From positions 62,001-126,000 of the forward strand of contig CAJURN010000001.1 in assembly GCA_910589055.1 (NCBI GenBank): a stretch of 64,000 bases of DNA, written 5' to 3'. Positions 34,485-43,779 of the stretch are shown in pieces. The position numbers and the translations under genes were made by a program. The stretch comes from an uncultured Muribaculaceae bacterium (lineage in GTDB: Bacteria > Bacteroidota > Bacteroidia > Bacteroidales > Muribaculaceae). Every line of letters starts with the position of its first letter. Within the stretch, counting starts at the first letter, position 1. A model generated the notes under the pieces. That model was not told the DNA's origin. It was given only the letters and a program-made list of their open reading frames with translations, and did no database searches.

Positions 34485-34628
34485 TGAAAGATGAAAAGTG
34501 AAAGGTGAAGATAATGGCTCTTGATGAACGAACTATTATCTTCACTTGAAAATTTATTTTCAAAATTTCACCTTTCACTTTTCACCCATCACCCATAACC
34601 CTTCACTTTTCACCTTTCACTCTTCACC
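34485..34628. repeat. TGAAGATAAT-family hairpin with extended arms, copy 2
   Basis: Core hairpin 34505-34545 (GTGAAGATAATGG against CTATTATCTTCAC). It is preceded by GTGAAAGATGAAAAGTGAAAG and followed by about 60 bases of CACTTTTCACC-type repeats that are complementary to the left arm. It lies between convergent genes (TonB receptor and MATE) and probably stops transcription from both sides. Confidence 0.68.
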
Positions 34629-35918
34629 CTACCTCTTAAGCACTTTCCGGCTCAAAAGCAGTTCCATGAGTCCGCGGGTAAGGAGATAGCTGTCGAAAGC
34701 GAGCCAGAGCGCATGGTTATGCAGCGTGCCGCGCAGCAGGAAGTACACAGCGAAGAACACAATCATCGACGTGAACATTGCAGTGAGCATGCGTCCCGTG
34801 GCGGTCAGCCCCACGAGCACTCCGTCCATCACAAAAGCACAGAACCCGCACAGCGGCATCACAACTGCCCACGGAAGAAAACGCACAGCCGTACTTACAA
34901 CCGACGCATCCTCAGCCAACAGAGCCATAACGCTTTCTCCGGCCACAAAATATACCGCAGAAAACACCAGCGCGCACAACAGCCCTATCCTGAGCAAGCG
35001 ACCGATAAGCCTCCGCAGTTCGTCTTGCCGCCCCATGCCATAGTACTTTCCGGCAAGCGCCTCGCCTGCAAATGCGAATCCGTCGATAAAAAAGGAGAAC
35101 AGCATGAAAAGTTGCAGCAGCAGAGCGTTTCCGGCAAGGATATCCACCCCGAGACTCGCTCCGGCGCGTGTGAACCATACGGTTACAGCCACCAGGCATG
35201 CCGTGCGCAGGAATATATCGGCATTGATGCGGAAAAATGCTCCGAGTTCGCGAAGACGCAACAGTTCGTTCCATCCGGGGATACGCGGTTTAAACTTCCG
35301 CAGAGCCACTGTCAAGGCCACCACTGCGCCAATCCACTGGGCCGTGAGCGTTCCGGTTGCGACGCCTTCGATAGTCCATCCGCAGCCGAATACGAGCGTG
35401 ACACTCACAGCGATATTTACAACGTTAGTAATCAACGCTGTCCACATGGGCACACGGGAATTCTGCAAGCCGAGAAACCATCCCGACAAGGCATAGGTAG
35501 CCAGTACGGCCGGAGCGCCCCAAATGCAGATGCGGAAGTAGCGGAGCGCCAAAGCGGAAGCCTCGTCTCCGGCATCCATGAAACGAAGCACCGTCGGAGC
35601 ATAGAACTCTCCCGCAAGCACCATCAGCGCCGACACAGCAAGCGCCACAAGCAGCAAGCGATAGAACACAAGCGCCACAGATCGTGCGTCGCCACGCCCG
35701 TAGGCCTGTGCCGTCAAGCCGCTCGACCCCATGCGGAGGAAGTTGAACAGCCAGTAGAGCATGTTGAACACAGTGCCCCCAAGTGCGATTGCCCCAATAT
35801 AGGACGCCGATCCTATATGCCCTGTGACAGCTACGTCAACCAGGCCGAGGATCGGCGTTGTAATGTTCGACACTATGGCCGGAAGAGCAATCGCGAGAAT
35901 CTCGCGACGGTGTCTCAT
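34629..35918 (-). CDS. MATE-family efflux transporter (DinF-like)
   Basis: A 429-residue inner-membrane exporter with 12 predicted helices; it opens REILAIALPAIVSNITTPILG and carries GLVDVAVTGHIGSASYIGAI, typical of DinF-type MATE proteins that exchange cationic drugs or metabolites for Na+ or H+. It overlaps the OPT transporter gene upstream by ATGA, so both are in one operon. The substrate is not known. Confidence 0.9.
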   Translation of the reverse strand: MRHRREILAIALPAIVSNITTPILGLVDVAVTGHIGSASYIGAIALGGTVFNMLYWLFNFLRMGSSGLTAQAYGRGDARSVALVFYRLLLVALAVSALMVLAGEFYAPTVLRFMDAGDEASALALRYFRICIWGAPAVLATYALSGWFLGLQNSRVPMWTALITNVVNIAVSVTLVFGCGWTIEGVATGTLTAQWIGAVVALTVALRKFKPRIPGWNELLRLRELGAFFRINADIFLRTACLVAVTVWFTRAGASLGVDILAGNALLLQLFMLFSFFIDGFAFAGEALAGKYYGMGRQDELRRLIGRLLRIGLLCALVFSAVYFVAGESVMALLAEDASVVSTAVRFLPWAVVMPLCGFCAFVMDGVLVGLTATGRMLTAMFTSMIVFFAVYFLLRGTLHNHALWLAFDSYLLTRGLMELLLSRKVLKR

Positions 35919-37903
35919 GACTTCTTGGCTCGGCAGGAGCTTACGTAAAGGTAAGCGATGATTGCGGCGTAGGCCACAAGTCCGAGTACCTGCGGGAGGA
36001 ACTCACCGCCGTTGTCAGGCACCTGCCATCCGCACATGATTGTGAGCGCGGCAAACACTCCGAAGAGCGCGCCACCGGCAATAAGACCCGACGAGATAAG
36101 AGTACCGCGGTCCATACGTGCCTTGCACACCTTTTCGTCCTTGGAACTGCGGCCAACGAACCACGACACAAGACCGCCGACAAGCATCGGGGTATTGAGC
36201 GAGAGCGGAAGGAACATACCAAGGCAGAAAGCGAGCGCGGGAACGCCGAGCCAGTTAAGGAGCACGGCAAGAATAGCGCCTACAATGTAGAGAATCCAGG
36301 GCGTTGAGCCACCCATCATCATGGGTTCAATCACCTTAGCCATCGCATTGGCCTGAGGTGCTGCAAGAGCATTGTCGCCGGTGAAACCGTAAACGTCGTT
36401 AAGGAGCATGATTACAGCACCGACGGTGGCAGCGGATACGAGAGTGCCGAGGAATTTCCAGCTCTCCTGCTTGCGGGGAGTGCTTCCAAGCCAATAGCCG
36501 ATTTTAAGGTCGGTTACAAAACCTCCGGCCATGGAGAGTGCCGTACACACCACTCCTCCGAGCACCATCGAGGCCACAATACCGGATGTTCCGCTAAGTC
36601 CGATGGCTACGAATATTCCGGAAGCGATGATAAGTGTCATCAAGGTCATGCCGCTCACGGGGTTACTGCCCACGATTGCGATTGCATTTGCGGCCACCGT
36701 GGTGAAAAGGAAGGCAATCACAGTAACGACAATCCAAGCCACGAGAGCCTGCCAGAAGGTGTCGATAACGCCGAAATAGAAGAACAGGAGCACTGCGGCA
36801 AGCGCGAGGAATATGAAGTAAGAGATATACTTCATTGAAATATCGCTCTGCCAACGCACCTCGGCCTTCTTGCCGGATGCTCCGCGAAGTTCGCGCGAGG
36901 CAAGACCAACAGCCTGAGCGATGATGGGCCAGGACTTGATGATGCCGATGATACCGGCCATTGCGATACCGCCGATACCGATAAGGCGGGCATATTCGCG
37001 GTATATTCCGTCGGGCGACATGGCTGCGATTTCAGGAGCGCCGTAAGCACCCATCAGCGGCACGATAAACCACCATACGAAAATCGAACCTGCGAAAATC
37101 ACAAAGGCATATTTCAGGCCCACGATATATCCGAGGCCGAGCACGGCTGCTCCGGTGTTGCAGGAGAACACGAATTTAGCCTTGTCGGCCAATGTCTGAC
37201 CCCACGAGTAGGCGGTAGTGGTGACGGTCTCGCTCCACCATCCGAAAGTTGCAACGATATAGTCGTAGATACCACCCACCAGAGAGGCGATGACAAGTGT
37301 TGCGGCCTGACCTCCGGAAGAGGATTTGGAGCCGTTTCCGCTCACGAGCACCTGGGTTGTGGCGGTAGCTTCAGGGAAAGGATACTTGCCGTGCATGTCC
37401 TTCACAAAATATTTGCGGAAGGGAATGAAGAAAAGTATGCCCAAAACGCCTCCGAGAAGCGAGCTGAGGAAAATCTGGAAGAAATTCACCACAATCTCGG
37501 GATGTGTGGTCTGGAGAATGTACAGAGCCGGAAGGGTGAATATCGCTCCTGCAACAATCACTCCCGAACATGCGCCGATTGACTGGATGATAACGTTCTG
37601 GCCGAGAGGACTGTCTTTTTTCAGGGCGTTGGAGAGCCCCACGGCGATGATGGCGATAGGAATCGCAGCCTCGAACACCTGACCCACCTTCAGGCCAAGA
37701 TAAGCGGCGGCGGCACTGAACACAACTGCCAGCAGAAGGCCCACGCCTACGGAATAAGGTGTCACTTCGGCATAATCACGAGCCGGGTGCATGACGGGGC
37801 GATAGGTCTCGTCGGCGGCAAGCTCGGTAAAAGCATTTTCCGGGAGGTCAACGGGATCAACCTCTGCCGGATCAAGGTCCGGCGTCTTGTAATTCGGTTT
37901 CAT
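35915..37903 (-). CDS. OPT-family oligopeptide transporter
   Basis: A 662-residue membrane protein with about 15 hydrophobic segments. The conserved ARDYAEVTPYSVGVGLLLAV, GLKVGQVFEAAIPIAI and NPVSGMTLMT motifs identify the bacterial OPT family, proton-driven importers of small peptides or, in some branches, metal chelates. The start at 37903 (MKPNYKTPDLDP) is chosen over an upstream in-frame codon. It is followed by the MATE gene with a 4-base overlap and lies 22 bases after mltD. Confidence 0.92.
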   Translation of the reverse strand: MKPNYKTPDLDPAEVDPVDLPENAFTELAADETYRPVMHPARDYAEVTPYSVGVGLLLAVVFSAAAAYLGLKVGQVFEAAIPIAIIAVGLSNALKKDSPLGQNVIIQSIGACSGVIVAGAIFTLPALYILQTTHPEIVVNFFQIFLSSLLGGVLGILFFIPFRKYFVKDMHGKYPFPEATATTQVLVSGNGSKSSSGGQAATLVIASLVGGIYDYIVATFGWWSETVTTTAYSWGQTLADKAKFVFSCNTGAAVLGLGYIVGLKYAFVIFAGSIFVWWFIVPLMGAYGAPEIAAMSPDGIYREYARLIGIGGIAMAGIIGIIKSWPIIAQAVGLASRELRGASGKKAEVRWQSDISMKYISYFIFLALAAVLLFFYFGVIDTFWQALVAWIVVTVIAFLFTTVAANAIAIVGSNPVSGMTLMTLIIASGIFVAIGLSGTSGIVASMVLGGVVCTALSMAGGFVTDLKIGYWLGSTPRKQESWKFLGTLVSAATVGAVIMLLNDVYGFTGDNALAAPQANAMAKVIEPMMMGGSTPWILYIVGAILAVLLNWLGVPALAFCLGMFLPLSLNTPMLVGGLVSWFVGRSSKDEKVCKARMDRGTLISSGLIAGGALFGVFAALTIMCGWQVPDNGGEFLPQVLGLVAYAAIIAYLYVSSCRAKKS

Positions 37904-37925
37904 TGCAAGAGAGTTTATTGTGTAA

Positions 37926-39644
37926 TTACTTATTCGGGACAAGGAGGCGCTGGCCTACACTGAGATTATCGGATGTGAGTTTATTGGCTGCCTTGAGTTT
38001 GTCGACGGTAGTGCCGTAACGCTTGGCAATCTTGAACAGATTCTCACCCTTGCGCACACGATGGTACTGCATCGCAGGCGAAGATTTTGAAGCCGATTTC
38101 TTTTTTGAGGCCGCAGGCGCGGATTTCTCAGCGGCGCCCGGGGTTGAGAAAGCATCTGCCACGCGACGCCCGGTCTCGGTGGTTGCCACTGTATCGGCAA
38201 CAACAGCAGGCTCGGCAGGAGTTTCACCGACAGTAGCGGTCGAATCCTGCGCCGCAGCGGGCATATCGGGAATCAGCACATTCGTCGTGTCGGCTGCCTC
38301 GACAGGCTGGGCAGGCTTCGACTCGATGTAACGGCGCTTGTAAGTCTGAATCTTCAGACGTCGTCCGCGCTTGACCGTCTTGCCGCACTTGTTGAGTTTG
38401 CGGATGGCAGCGACCGTCACACCGTATTTACGGGCAATAGATGAGAGCGTCTCGCCCTTGCGCACGGTATGATACTGCGTTACAAGTTCATCGACATACT
38501 CTCCGCGGGCATCCGAGCCGGTAACATTGCCCGAAGCCGGTTCCACGACGCCGCGACGGGCATACTTGGATGTGTTGTGGTTGACGATTGAATCCTCGTT
38601 AGCCACATACGCCAGAGTCTGCAGCGACGGCAGAATCAGGGGATAAGGCTTGATGTCGCCGGGAATTACGTCTTTCTTATACTGGGGATTGAGAGTGCGG
38701 ATTTCAGACACGGGAATACCCATCACATCGGCAATCTGCTCGAAATGCACACGGCGTGTCACATGTACGGTATCCGTCACGATAGGGCGGCGTGCAAGAG
38801 CCGGAGAAATATTGTGCTCCTTGTAATAGTTCATGATATAGTTCGCGGCGATAAAGGCCGGAACATATCCGCGAGTCTCGGCGGGAAGGAAGGGGTATAT
38901 GGCCCAGAAATCGAGTTTTCCGCCACCTGCGCGACGCATGGCCTTGTTGACGTTGCCGGGGCCACAGTTGTAGGCGGCGATGGCGAGCGACCAATCACCG
39001 TAGGTTTGATAGAGCTGTTTGAGATAGCGTGCGGCTGCGTCCGACGATACATACGGGTCGCGACGTTCGTCAACGAGCGAGTTCACCTCTAGGCCAAGTC
39101 CGGTGGCTGTGCCGTTCATAAACTGCCACAGACCCACTGCCCCGGCACGCGACTGGGCCGTAGGTTCGAGAGCCGATTCTATCACTGGGAGATAACGCAA
39201 TTCGCGAGGCATCTGATGGCGGTCGAGAGCCTCGTCAAAGATTGGCATATAATACAGGCTCAGGCCGAGCATGTTCTCGACAAGCTGCTTGCGGCGGTTG
39301 GCGTAGAACATGATTGAATTTTTCACCACCGAATTGAAAGGCATCTCAATCTCTGCGGGCAATTTGCCGAGGCGGTCGATAAGCACATCGTCGGTCACAT
39401 CCACCGACGGACGCGAGTCGGCGTCATAATCGAGCACGGCATAGTTTTGGAGATACCAGTTCTCGAGCATCTTGCGGGTATCGGTCTCGAAACTTTCCGG
39501 CATTATGAGCACGGGATTTGACGTCTGATCGGAAATGTGCAGCACATTCTGCGCTGAGGCAGGAGCCGGAACAAGTACCGTCCACACATATGCGGCGGCT
39601 CCAAGTGCGGCGGTTGCGAATTTATTTTTTAGAAACACGTTCAT
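37926..39644 (-). CDS. mltD: MltD-like membrane-bound lytic transglycosylase with two LysM domains
   Basis: A 572-residue exported peptidoglycan hydrolase. The signal peptide ends near ASA (residue ~31). The SLT goose-lysozyme-like domain spans ~130-290 with the catalytic glutamate in RYLPVIESALEP, then SRAGAVGLWQFM, AIAAYNCGPGNV and GYVPAFIAANYIMNYY. Two LysM repeats follow: ~390-435 (HTVRKGETLSSIARKYGVT) and ~525-570 (HRVRKGENLFKIAKRYGTT), joined by a Pro/Ala/Thr-rich linker. It cleaves glycan strands to anhydro ends in the periplasm. It lies in the frequent Bacteroidales order parA-parB-DUF5683-mltD. Confidence 0.93.
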   Translation of the reverse strand: MNVFLKNKFATAALGAAAYVWTVLVPAPASAQNVLHISDQTSNPVLIMPESFETDTRKMLENWYLQNYAVLDYDADSRPSVDVTDDVLIDRLGKLPAEIEMPFNSVVKNSIMFYANRRKQLVENMLGLSLYYMPIFDEALDRHQMPRELRYLPVIESALEPTAQSRAGAVGLWQFMNGTATGLGLEVNSLVDERRDPYVSSDAAARYLKQLYQTYGDWSLAIAAYNCGPGNVNKAMRRAGGGKLDFWAIYPFLPAETRGYVPAFIAANYIMNYYKEHNISPALARRPIVTDTVHVTRRVHFEQIADVMGIPVSEIRTLNPQYKKDVIPGDIKPYPLILPSLQTLAYVANEDSIVNHNTSKYARRGVVEPASGNVTGSDARGEYVDELVTQYHTVRKGETLSSIARKYGVTVAAIRKLNKCGKTVKRGRRLKIQTYKRRYIESKPAQPVEAADTTNVLIPDMPAAAQDSTATVGETPAEPAVVADTVATTETGRRVADAFSTPGAAEKSAPAASKKKSASKSSPAMQYHRVRKGENLFKIAKRYGTTVDKLKAANKLTSDNLSVGQRLLVPNK

Positions 39645-39696
39645 CTTTATAAATCTATATATGATAATGGCAGGGAAAGACTCCCTGCTCCGGTTT

Positions 39697-40482
39697 TCAG
39701 AAATTTATGGCCCAGTTCAGCCCCACGGCAGGTTTCATGCCCCGGGCTTCCTGGAATATCGCGGGCGACACATCCACCGACAAGTCGGGTGAAATGTCGA
39801 AATGCGACAGCGACGCGTCGACATACGCATCCACCATCGCTATAAGGTACACGCCCACCATGCCTATGATACACAGGTCGCGGTTTCGGCGGTAGAAATT
39901 CTTTCGCGACTGAAGCACATTTGTCAGCCACGTCTTGTCAAGGTCCGACTCCTGCGTGGTGGGAGGGAAGAAGTTCATGTAGGAGTTCGTGCCGGGGTCA
40001 TTGTCCATTATGTCGCGGTAGGCTCGCGTGTAGTCGTTGAGCATGCCGTTGTTCCAGGTTGTAGCATAGCCAAGGCCGAGATACGCTCCGATGACGATAG
40101 GAATTTTCCAATACCTGCGGTTGTACACCTGTCCGAGTCCCGGAAACAATGCCGCCATCCACACCGCACGGGTCGGGTCGGGATTATATTCCAGTTCACG
40201 CTCTTCCCAGCGGTCGTAAGGCGACTCCGCCTGCACATCCTGTCCGGCCATGAAAATGGAATCCACCGCCAGCGAATCCGCCGAAGTGGGCAATGTCGGT
40301 ACGGCACCGGTCTGTTCAATCTCGATACCGCCTTGGTTGAAGATTACGGCTGTGGAATCCTGCGTAGCCGGCTCATGGGTGCGGCGCACAGGCATGCGGG
40401 GCGACTGCGCGGCAGTTGCAAAAGCCACCGCCGCCATAACCAAAGCCACCATAAGCCGATATATCTGCTTGCCTGTTCTCAT
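39697..40482 (-). CDS. DUF5683 membrane protein
   Basis: A 261-residue protein with signal peptide (VALVMAAVAFATAAQ), a variable exported region, then the conserved DUF5683 core: DPTRAVWMAALFPGLGQVYN, RRYWKIPIVIGAYLGLGYAT, and a late hydrophobic helix LCIIGMVGVYLIAMVDAYVDA. Its function is unknown; family members regularly sit between parB and mltD in Bacteroidetes. It starts 10 bases after parB. Confidence 0.85.
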   Translation of the reverse strand: MRTGKQIYRLMVALVMAAVAFATAAQSPRMPVRRTHEPATQDSTAVIFNQGGIEIEQTGAVPTLPTSADSLAVDSIFMAGQDVQAESPYDRWEERELEYNPDPTRAVWMAALFPGLGQVYNRRYWKIPIVIGAYLGLGYATTWNNGMLNDYTRAYRDIMDNDPGTNSYMNFFPPTTQESDLDKTWLTNVLQSRKNFYRRNRDLCIIGMVGVYLIAMVDAYVDASLSHFDISPDLSVDVSPAIFQEARGMKPAVGLNWAINF

Positions 40483-40492
40483 CCTTCAGATG

Positions 40493-41386
40493 TCACGACT
40501 GCGATTGTTGCTGGAGCGAATCGAAAAGCGTCAGCAGGCGCTCAAGCTCACCCTCGTTTTTAAACTGGAATGTGATTCGTCCCTTACCCGACTTATCGCA
40601 GGCAAACTGCACCGGAGTGCGGAACACCGACGAAAGATGCTTCTTGAGCACATCAAAATCGGCCGACGACGCTTTCTCCTTGGCCGCTTTCTCTTTCCTG
40701 GCGGGAATCTCACCGTTCTGATAAGCCTTCGCGAGTTCCTCCACCCTGCGCACCGACAGCCCGTCGCGCAGAATCTCGTTGTAGAGCCGGAGCTGGAGCG
40801 CCGGATCGGTGATAGTGAGCAGCGCACGCGCATGCCCCATATCCACGCGCTTGTCGCGCAATCCGAGCTGCACCTCGGCCGGAAGTTTCAGCAGGCGCAG
40901 GAAGTTTGCCACAGTGGCGCGTTTCTTACCGATGCGCTCGCTCAGGCGTTCCTGAGTCAGGTTGTACTGGTCGATGAGTTTCTTGAATGTAAGTGCTATT
41001 TCTATCGCATTGAGGTCCTCACGCTGGATGTTCTCGATAAGAGCCATTTCCGTGAGTTCCACATCATTGGCTGTTCGGATATATGCAGGCACCGACGACA
41101 GTCCGGCGAGCAAGGCCGCGCGGTAACGTCTTTCTCCGGCGATAATCTGATATGTCTCGGGGCCTGTCTTGCGCAGCGAGAGCGGTTGGATTATGCCAAG
41201 CTGGCTTATGGATGCCGCCAACTCCTCAAGCGCGGCGTCGTCGAACGAGCGGCGCGGCTGGTCGGGATTCGGGCTTATGGAATCCAGAGGCACATCATTT
41301 ATGGCCGACGAACCACGTGCGGGCACATCGTCCATCGAAATCAGGGAATCAAGCCCCCTGCCAAGTGCATTTCTTTTTACAGACAC
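40493..41386 (-). CDS. parB: ParB/Spo0J chromosome-partitioning protein
   Basis: A 297-residue CTP-dependent DNA-clamp protein that loads at parS sites near the origin. Seen: the start NALGRGLDSLI, the CTPase/ParB box AGERRYRAALLAG and ENIQREDLNAIE, the helix-turn-helix (LTQERLSERIGKKRATVANF, residues ~145-165) and a short C-terminal dimerisation domain. It acts with the parA gene upstream, from which it is separated by 130 bases of short tandem repeats. Confidence 0.95.
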   Translation of the reverse strand: MSVKRNALGRGLDSLISMDDVPARGSSAINDVPLDSISPNPDQPRRSFDDAALEELAASISQLGIIQPLSLRKTGPETYQIIAGERRYRAALLAGLSSVPAYIRTANDVELTEMALIENIQREDLNAIEIALTFKKLIDQYNLTQERLSERIGKKRATVANFLRLLKLPAEVQLGLRDKRVDMGHARALLTITDPALQLRLYNEILRDGLSVRRVEELAKAYQNGEIPARKEKAAKEKASSADFDVLKKHLSSVFRTPVQFACDKSGKGRITFQFKNEGELERLLTLFDSLQQQSQS

Positions 41387-41402
41387 TGCTTTCTTATTGA
41401 AA

Positions 41403-41516
41403 TTTTAAAATTAACTTACCTTTTAGCCTTATTTAGCCTTATTACCTAATTTGCCTAACTTGCCAAATTTGCCTTCTTGCCTAATTTAGCCTTTATTGCC
41501 TATCTTGCCTTTTTGC
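41403..41516. repeat. Degenerate GCCTTATT/GCCTAATT tandem repeats between parA and parB
   Basis: About twelve imperfect 8-10-base units (TTAGCCTTA, TTTGCCTAA, CTTGCCAAA, TTGCCTTC) in a row; the last merges into the parA stop. The same units, with both arms, occur at 51487-51652. No protein-coding sense is seen. Confidence 0.65.
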
Positions 41517-42299
41517 CTAACTAGCCTTCTTCCCCACCCTATGCCTTGCGATGATTTCGCGGGCAAGCAGGATATGGCTTGTGGCGCCACGGCTGTCGGC
41601 GTCGTAGAGCAAGGCGGGAAGGCCGTGACTCGGAGCCTCGCTCAGGCGGATATTTCGCGGAATCACCGTGTTGAAAACCATGTCCGAGAAATGACCTTTC
41701 AGTTCCTCATAGATCTGATTGGCAAGGCGCAGGCGCGCATCGTACATCGTGAGCAGGAACCCCTCGATTTCCAACGACGGATTCAGGCGGCTCTTGATGA
41801 TACGGATTGTGTTAAGTAACTTGCTGATACCCTCCAGGGCGAAATACTCGGCCTGTACGGGTATAATCACCGAGTCGGCCGCCGTAAGGGCGTTGACAGT
41901 GATAAGACCCAACGACGGAGAGCAGTCGATGATGATGTAATCGTATTTTTCCTTTACAGGAGCGAGGAGCGATGCCAGCACACGTTCGCGATCCGACTTG
42001 TTGATAAGCTCTATCTCGGCGCCTGCAAGGTCGATGCGCGAACCGATAAGGTCCAGACCTTCCATACAGGTGGCAACCTGAGAGCCGTCAAGAGGATAGC
42101 CGTCTACCATACATTCGTAGATCGACGAAGTCATCTCGCGGGGGTCAAGCCCGTAGCCGGAAGTTGCGTTGGCCTGAGGGTCGGCGTCGATAATGAGCAC
42201 CTTCTTACCCTCCGAAGCAAGCGACGCGGCAAGGTTGATGGTCGTGGTTGTCTTTCCCACGCCCCCCTTCTGATTGGCTATTGCTATGATTTTACCCAT
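41517..42299 (-). CDS. parA: ParA/Soj chromosome-partitioning ATPase
   Basis: A 260-residue Walker-type ATPase. The ATG at 42299 gives the classic start GKIIAIANQKGGVGKTTTTI (deviant Walker A); Walker B is in YDYIIIDCSPSLG. ParA binds DNA nonspecifically as an ATP dimer and positions ParB-parS complexes. The frame is open upstream to ~42419, but that extension is not ParA-like. It is divergent from surE. Confidence 0.96.
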   Translation of the reverse strand: MGKIIAIANQKGGVGKTTTTINLAASLASEGKKVLIIDADPQANATSGYGLDPREMTSSIYECMVDGYPLDGSQVATCMEGLDLIGSRIDLAGAEIELINKSDRERVLASLLAPVKEKYDYIIIDCSPSLGLITVNALTAADSVIIPVQAEYFALEGISKLLNTIRIIKSRLNPSLEIEGFLLTMYDARLRLANQIYEELKGHFSDMVFNTVIPRNIRLSEAPSHGLPALLYDADSRGATSHILLAREIIARHRVGKKAS

Positions 42300-42429
42300 T
42301 TTTGAATCATTGTGGTTAGCTGTTGCAAAGTAACGTAAAATAATCCGTATTCCGAAACAATGTTCCACGAAAACCAACGCTATTGTTGATAAGACGGGGT
42401 AAATGTTTAAAACTATCACCTTTTTTAAC

Positions 42430-42438
42430 TAACTTTGC
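42430..42438 (+). promoter_or_regulatory. -7 box of the surE promoter
   Basis: TAACTTTGC, with TTTA about 20 bases upstream (42406-42409); it lies 94 bases before the surE start. Confidence 0.55.
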
Positions 42439-42532
42439 ACCTGCTTCAGATGTTTTAAAGGCATATGGCGCCCGGTCAGAGGTGCCTGCGAAATCCTCAT
42501 TATTATATAACCACAAACATTCAACCACATAT

Positions 42533-43294
42533 ATGCGACCCCTCATACTTATCACCAACGACGATAGCGTCGACGCTCCCGGAATCCACCATCTTGCTGA
42601 TTGCGTGAAAGATATGGGCGACGTTATAATTGTCGCTCCCGCCGAGCCCCATTCAGGCCAGTCCTCAGCCCTCACCGTTGGCGCCCCGCTGCGCATCCGC
42701 GAGCTGCCGGGACGTGAAGGAGTGAGGGTGTTCACCGTCACAGGCACGCCCGTCGACTGTGTAAAACTCGCCCTGCACGCAATTGTTCCACGCAAGCCCG
42801 ACATGCTTCTGTCCGGCATCAACCACGGTTCAAACTCAGGCACGGCCATCACCTACTCCGGTACGATGGGAGCCGTCCTCGAAGCCTGCATGGAAGGCAT
42901 ACCAGCCGTAGGATTCTCACTCCTGCACCACTCCATGAAGGCTGACTTCACCCTCTCGACCGACTTCGTACGCTCAATCTCGGCAAATGTACTCGAGCAG
43001 GGACTGCCGGAAGGAATATGTCTTAACGTCAACATTCCGGCCAAGGTAACTCCCGAGGGAGTGCGTGTGTGCCGCGCAGCCAAAGGACATTGGAGCGAGG
43101 AATACAAACGCTACCTCGACCCGTCGGGCAACCCCTTCTACTGGCTCACCGGACGCTTTGTAAACACCGAGCCCGACAGCACCGACACCGACGAGTACTG
43201 GCTCAACCGCCGCTATATCAGCGTTGTCCCCGTCACCCCCGACCAAAGCTACACCCCCGCCATCAAAGAAATCTCCCGCCGCCTGGATTCGTAA
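42533..43294 (+). CDS. surE: 5'/3'-nucleotidase SurE
   Basis: A 253-residue metal-dependent phosphatase acting on nucleoside monophosphates and polyphosphate. The ATG at 42533 precedes LILITNDDSVDAPGIHHL, whose NDD binds the metal; SGQSSALT, TGTPVDCVKLAL and LLSGINHGSNSG follow, all diagnostic. Length is normal for the family. Its 3' end is followed after 17 bases by a REP element. Confidence 0.96.
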   Translation: MRPLILITNDDSVDAPGIHHLADCVKDMGDVIIVAPAEPHSGQSSALTVGAPLRIRELPGREGVRVFTVTGTPVDCVKLALHAIVPRKPDMLLSGINHGSNSGTAITYSGTMGAVLEACMEGIPAVGFSLLHHSMKADFTLSTDFVRSISANVLEQGLPEGICLNVNIPAKVTPEGVRVCRAAKGHWSEEYKRYLDPSGNPFYWLTGRFVNTEPDSTDTDEYWLNRRYISVVPVTPDQSYTPAIKEISRRLDS

Positions 43295-43311
43295 GGCGAT
43301 ATAAAATAAGG

Positions 43312-43437
43312 GAAATGTTTTTGCTCTGATTCCGGCGTCCAGCCGGACGCCTATGTTGATGTGTGATTAACCGGGCACGCCTGCGCCTACGGCTGCGGCG
43401 TACCCGGTTACGGAATAATCTGCGTCCTGCGGACGCA
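43312..43437 (-). repeat. REP element copy C (minus orientation)
   Basis: The reverse complement of the REP pattern: TTGCTCTGATTCCGGCGTCC, then hairpins 43334-43351, an ACCGGGCACGCC-type arm paired with GGCGTACCCGGT (43369-43409), and TGCGTCC-TGC-GGACGCA (43421-43437). Together with the next 155 bases it is a second copy of 44232-44543. Confidence 0.74.
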
Positions 43438-43455
43438 CGATGTATGCCCTCCCTT

Positions 43456-43592
43456 TTATTCCACTGAGAGGGTCATTGGTTTGGGGCGGTGCATGGTCTG
43501 GGTATAGGTGCGGCCGAAGCGGTCGGTCACTTTGATTGTGATGTCCGAGTTCGGCTTGCGCGCCTTGGCCTTGAAGAAATGCCATGAAAATA
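43456..43592 (-). pseudogene. Duplicated 3' end of the neighbouring metallophosphoesterase gene
   Basis: The last ~45 codons and stop of the phosphoesterase gene (44408-44543) are repeated here with only a few substitutions (for example GATGTCCG against GATATCCG). There is no start, so it cannot make the protein. The duplication also includes the adjacent REP (copy C equals copy E), so a unit of about 280 bases was copied. Confidence 0.85.
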
Positions 43593-43614
43593 TACCGGAT
43601 ATAGTCGCCAACAC

Positions 43615-43753
43615 GCGTCCGGAGGACGCTGAGTATTAACTAACCGGGTACACCGCAGGCTTTTAGCCGGAGGTGTGCCCGGTAAATCATATCTCAACAC
43701 TGGCGTCCGAAGTGACGCCGGAATCAGAGCAAAGGCATTTTTTGACGATTCTG
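43615..43753 (+). repeat. REP element copy D, left flank of the RAYT gene
   Basis: Hairpins GCGTCC/GGACGC (43615-43629), ACCGGGTACACC/GGTGTGCCCGGT (43643-43683) and a variant third hairpin GGCGTCCGAAGTGACGCC with one mismatch, then GGAATCAGAGCAAAGG. Copy E on the other side of the transposase carries exactly this variant in inverse orientation. Confidence 0.8.
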
Positions 43754-43779
43754 CAAAACCCTCGGAAACAACGCAAGAG

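Noticed and set aside
34713..35948. Long open frame antisense to the MATE gene (and similar long antisense frames opposite the antiporter and susD genes)
   Set aside because: No recognisable protein family, composition dominated by His, Arg, Ser and Gln, and full overlap with well-identified genes; they reflect codon bias of the real gene.
42361..42376. parS-like sequence TGTTCCACGAAAACCA upstream of parA
   Set aside because: Only the left half matches the TGTTnCACGTGnAACA palindrome; the right half has several mismatches, so a functional parS is not supported.
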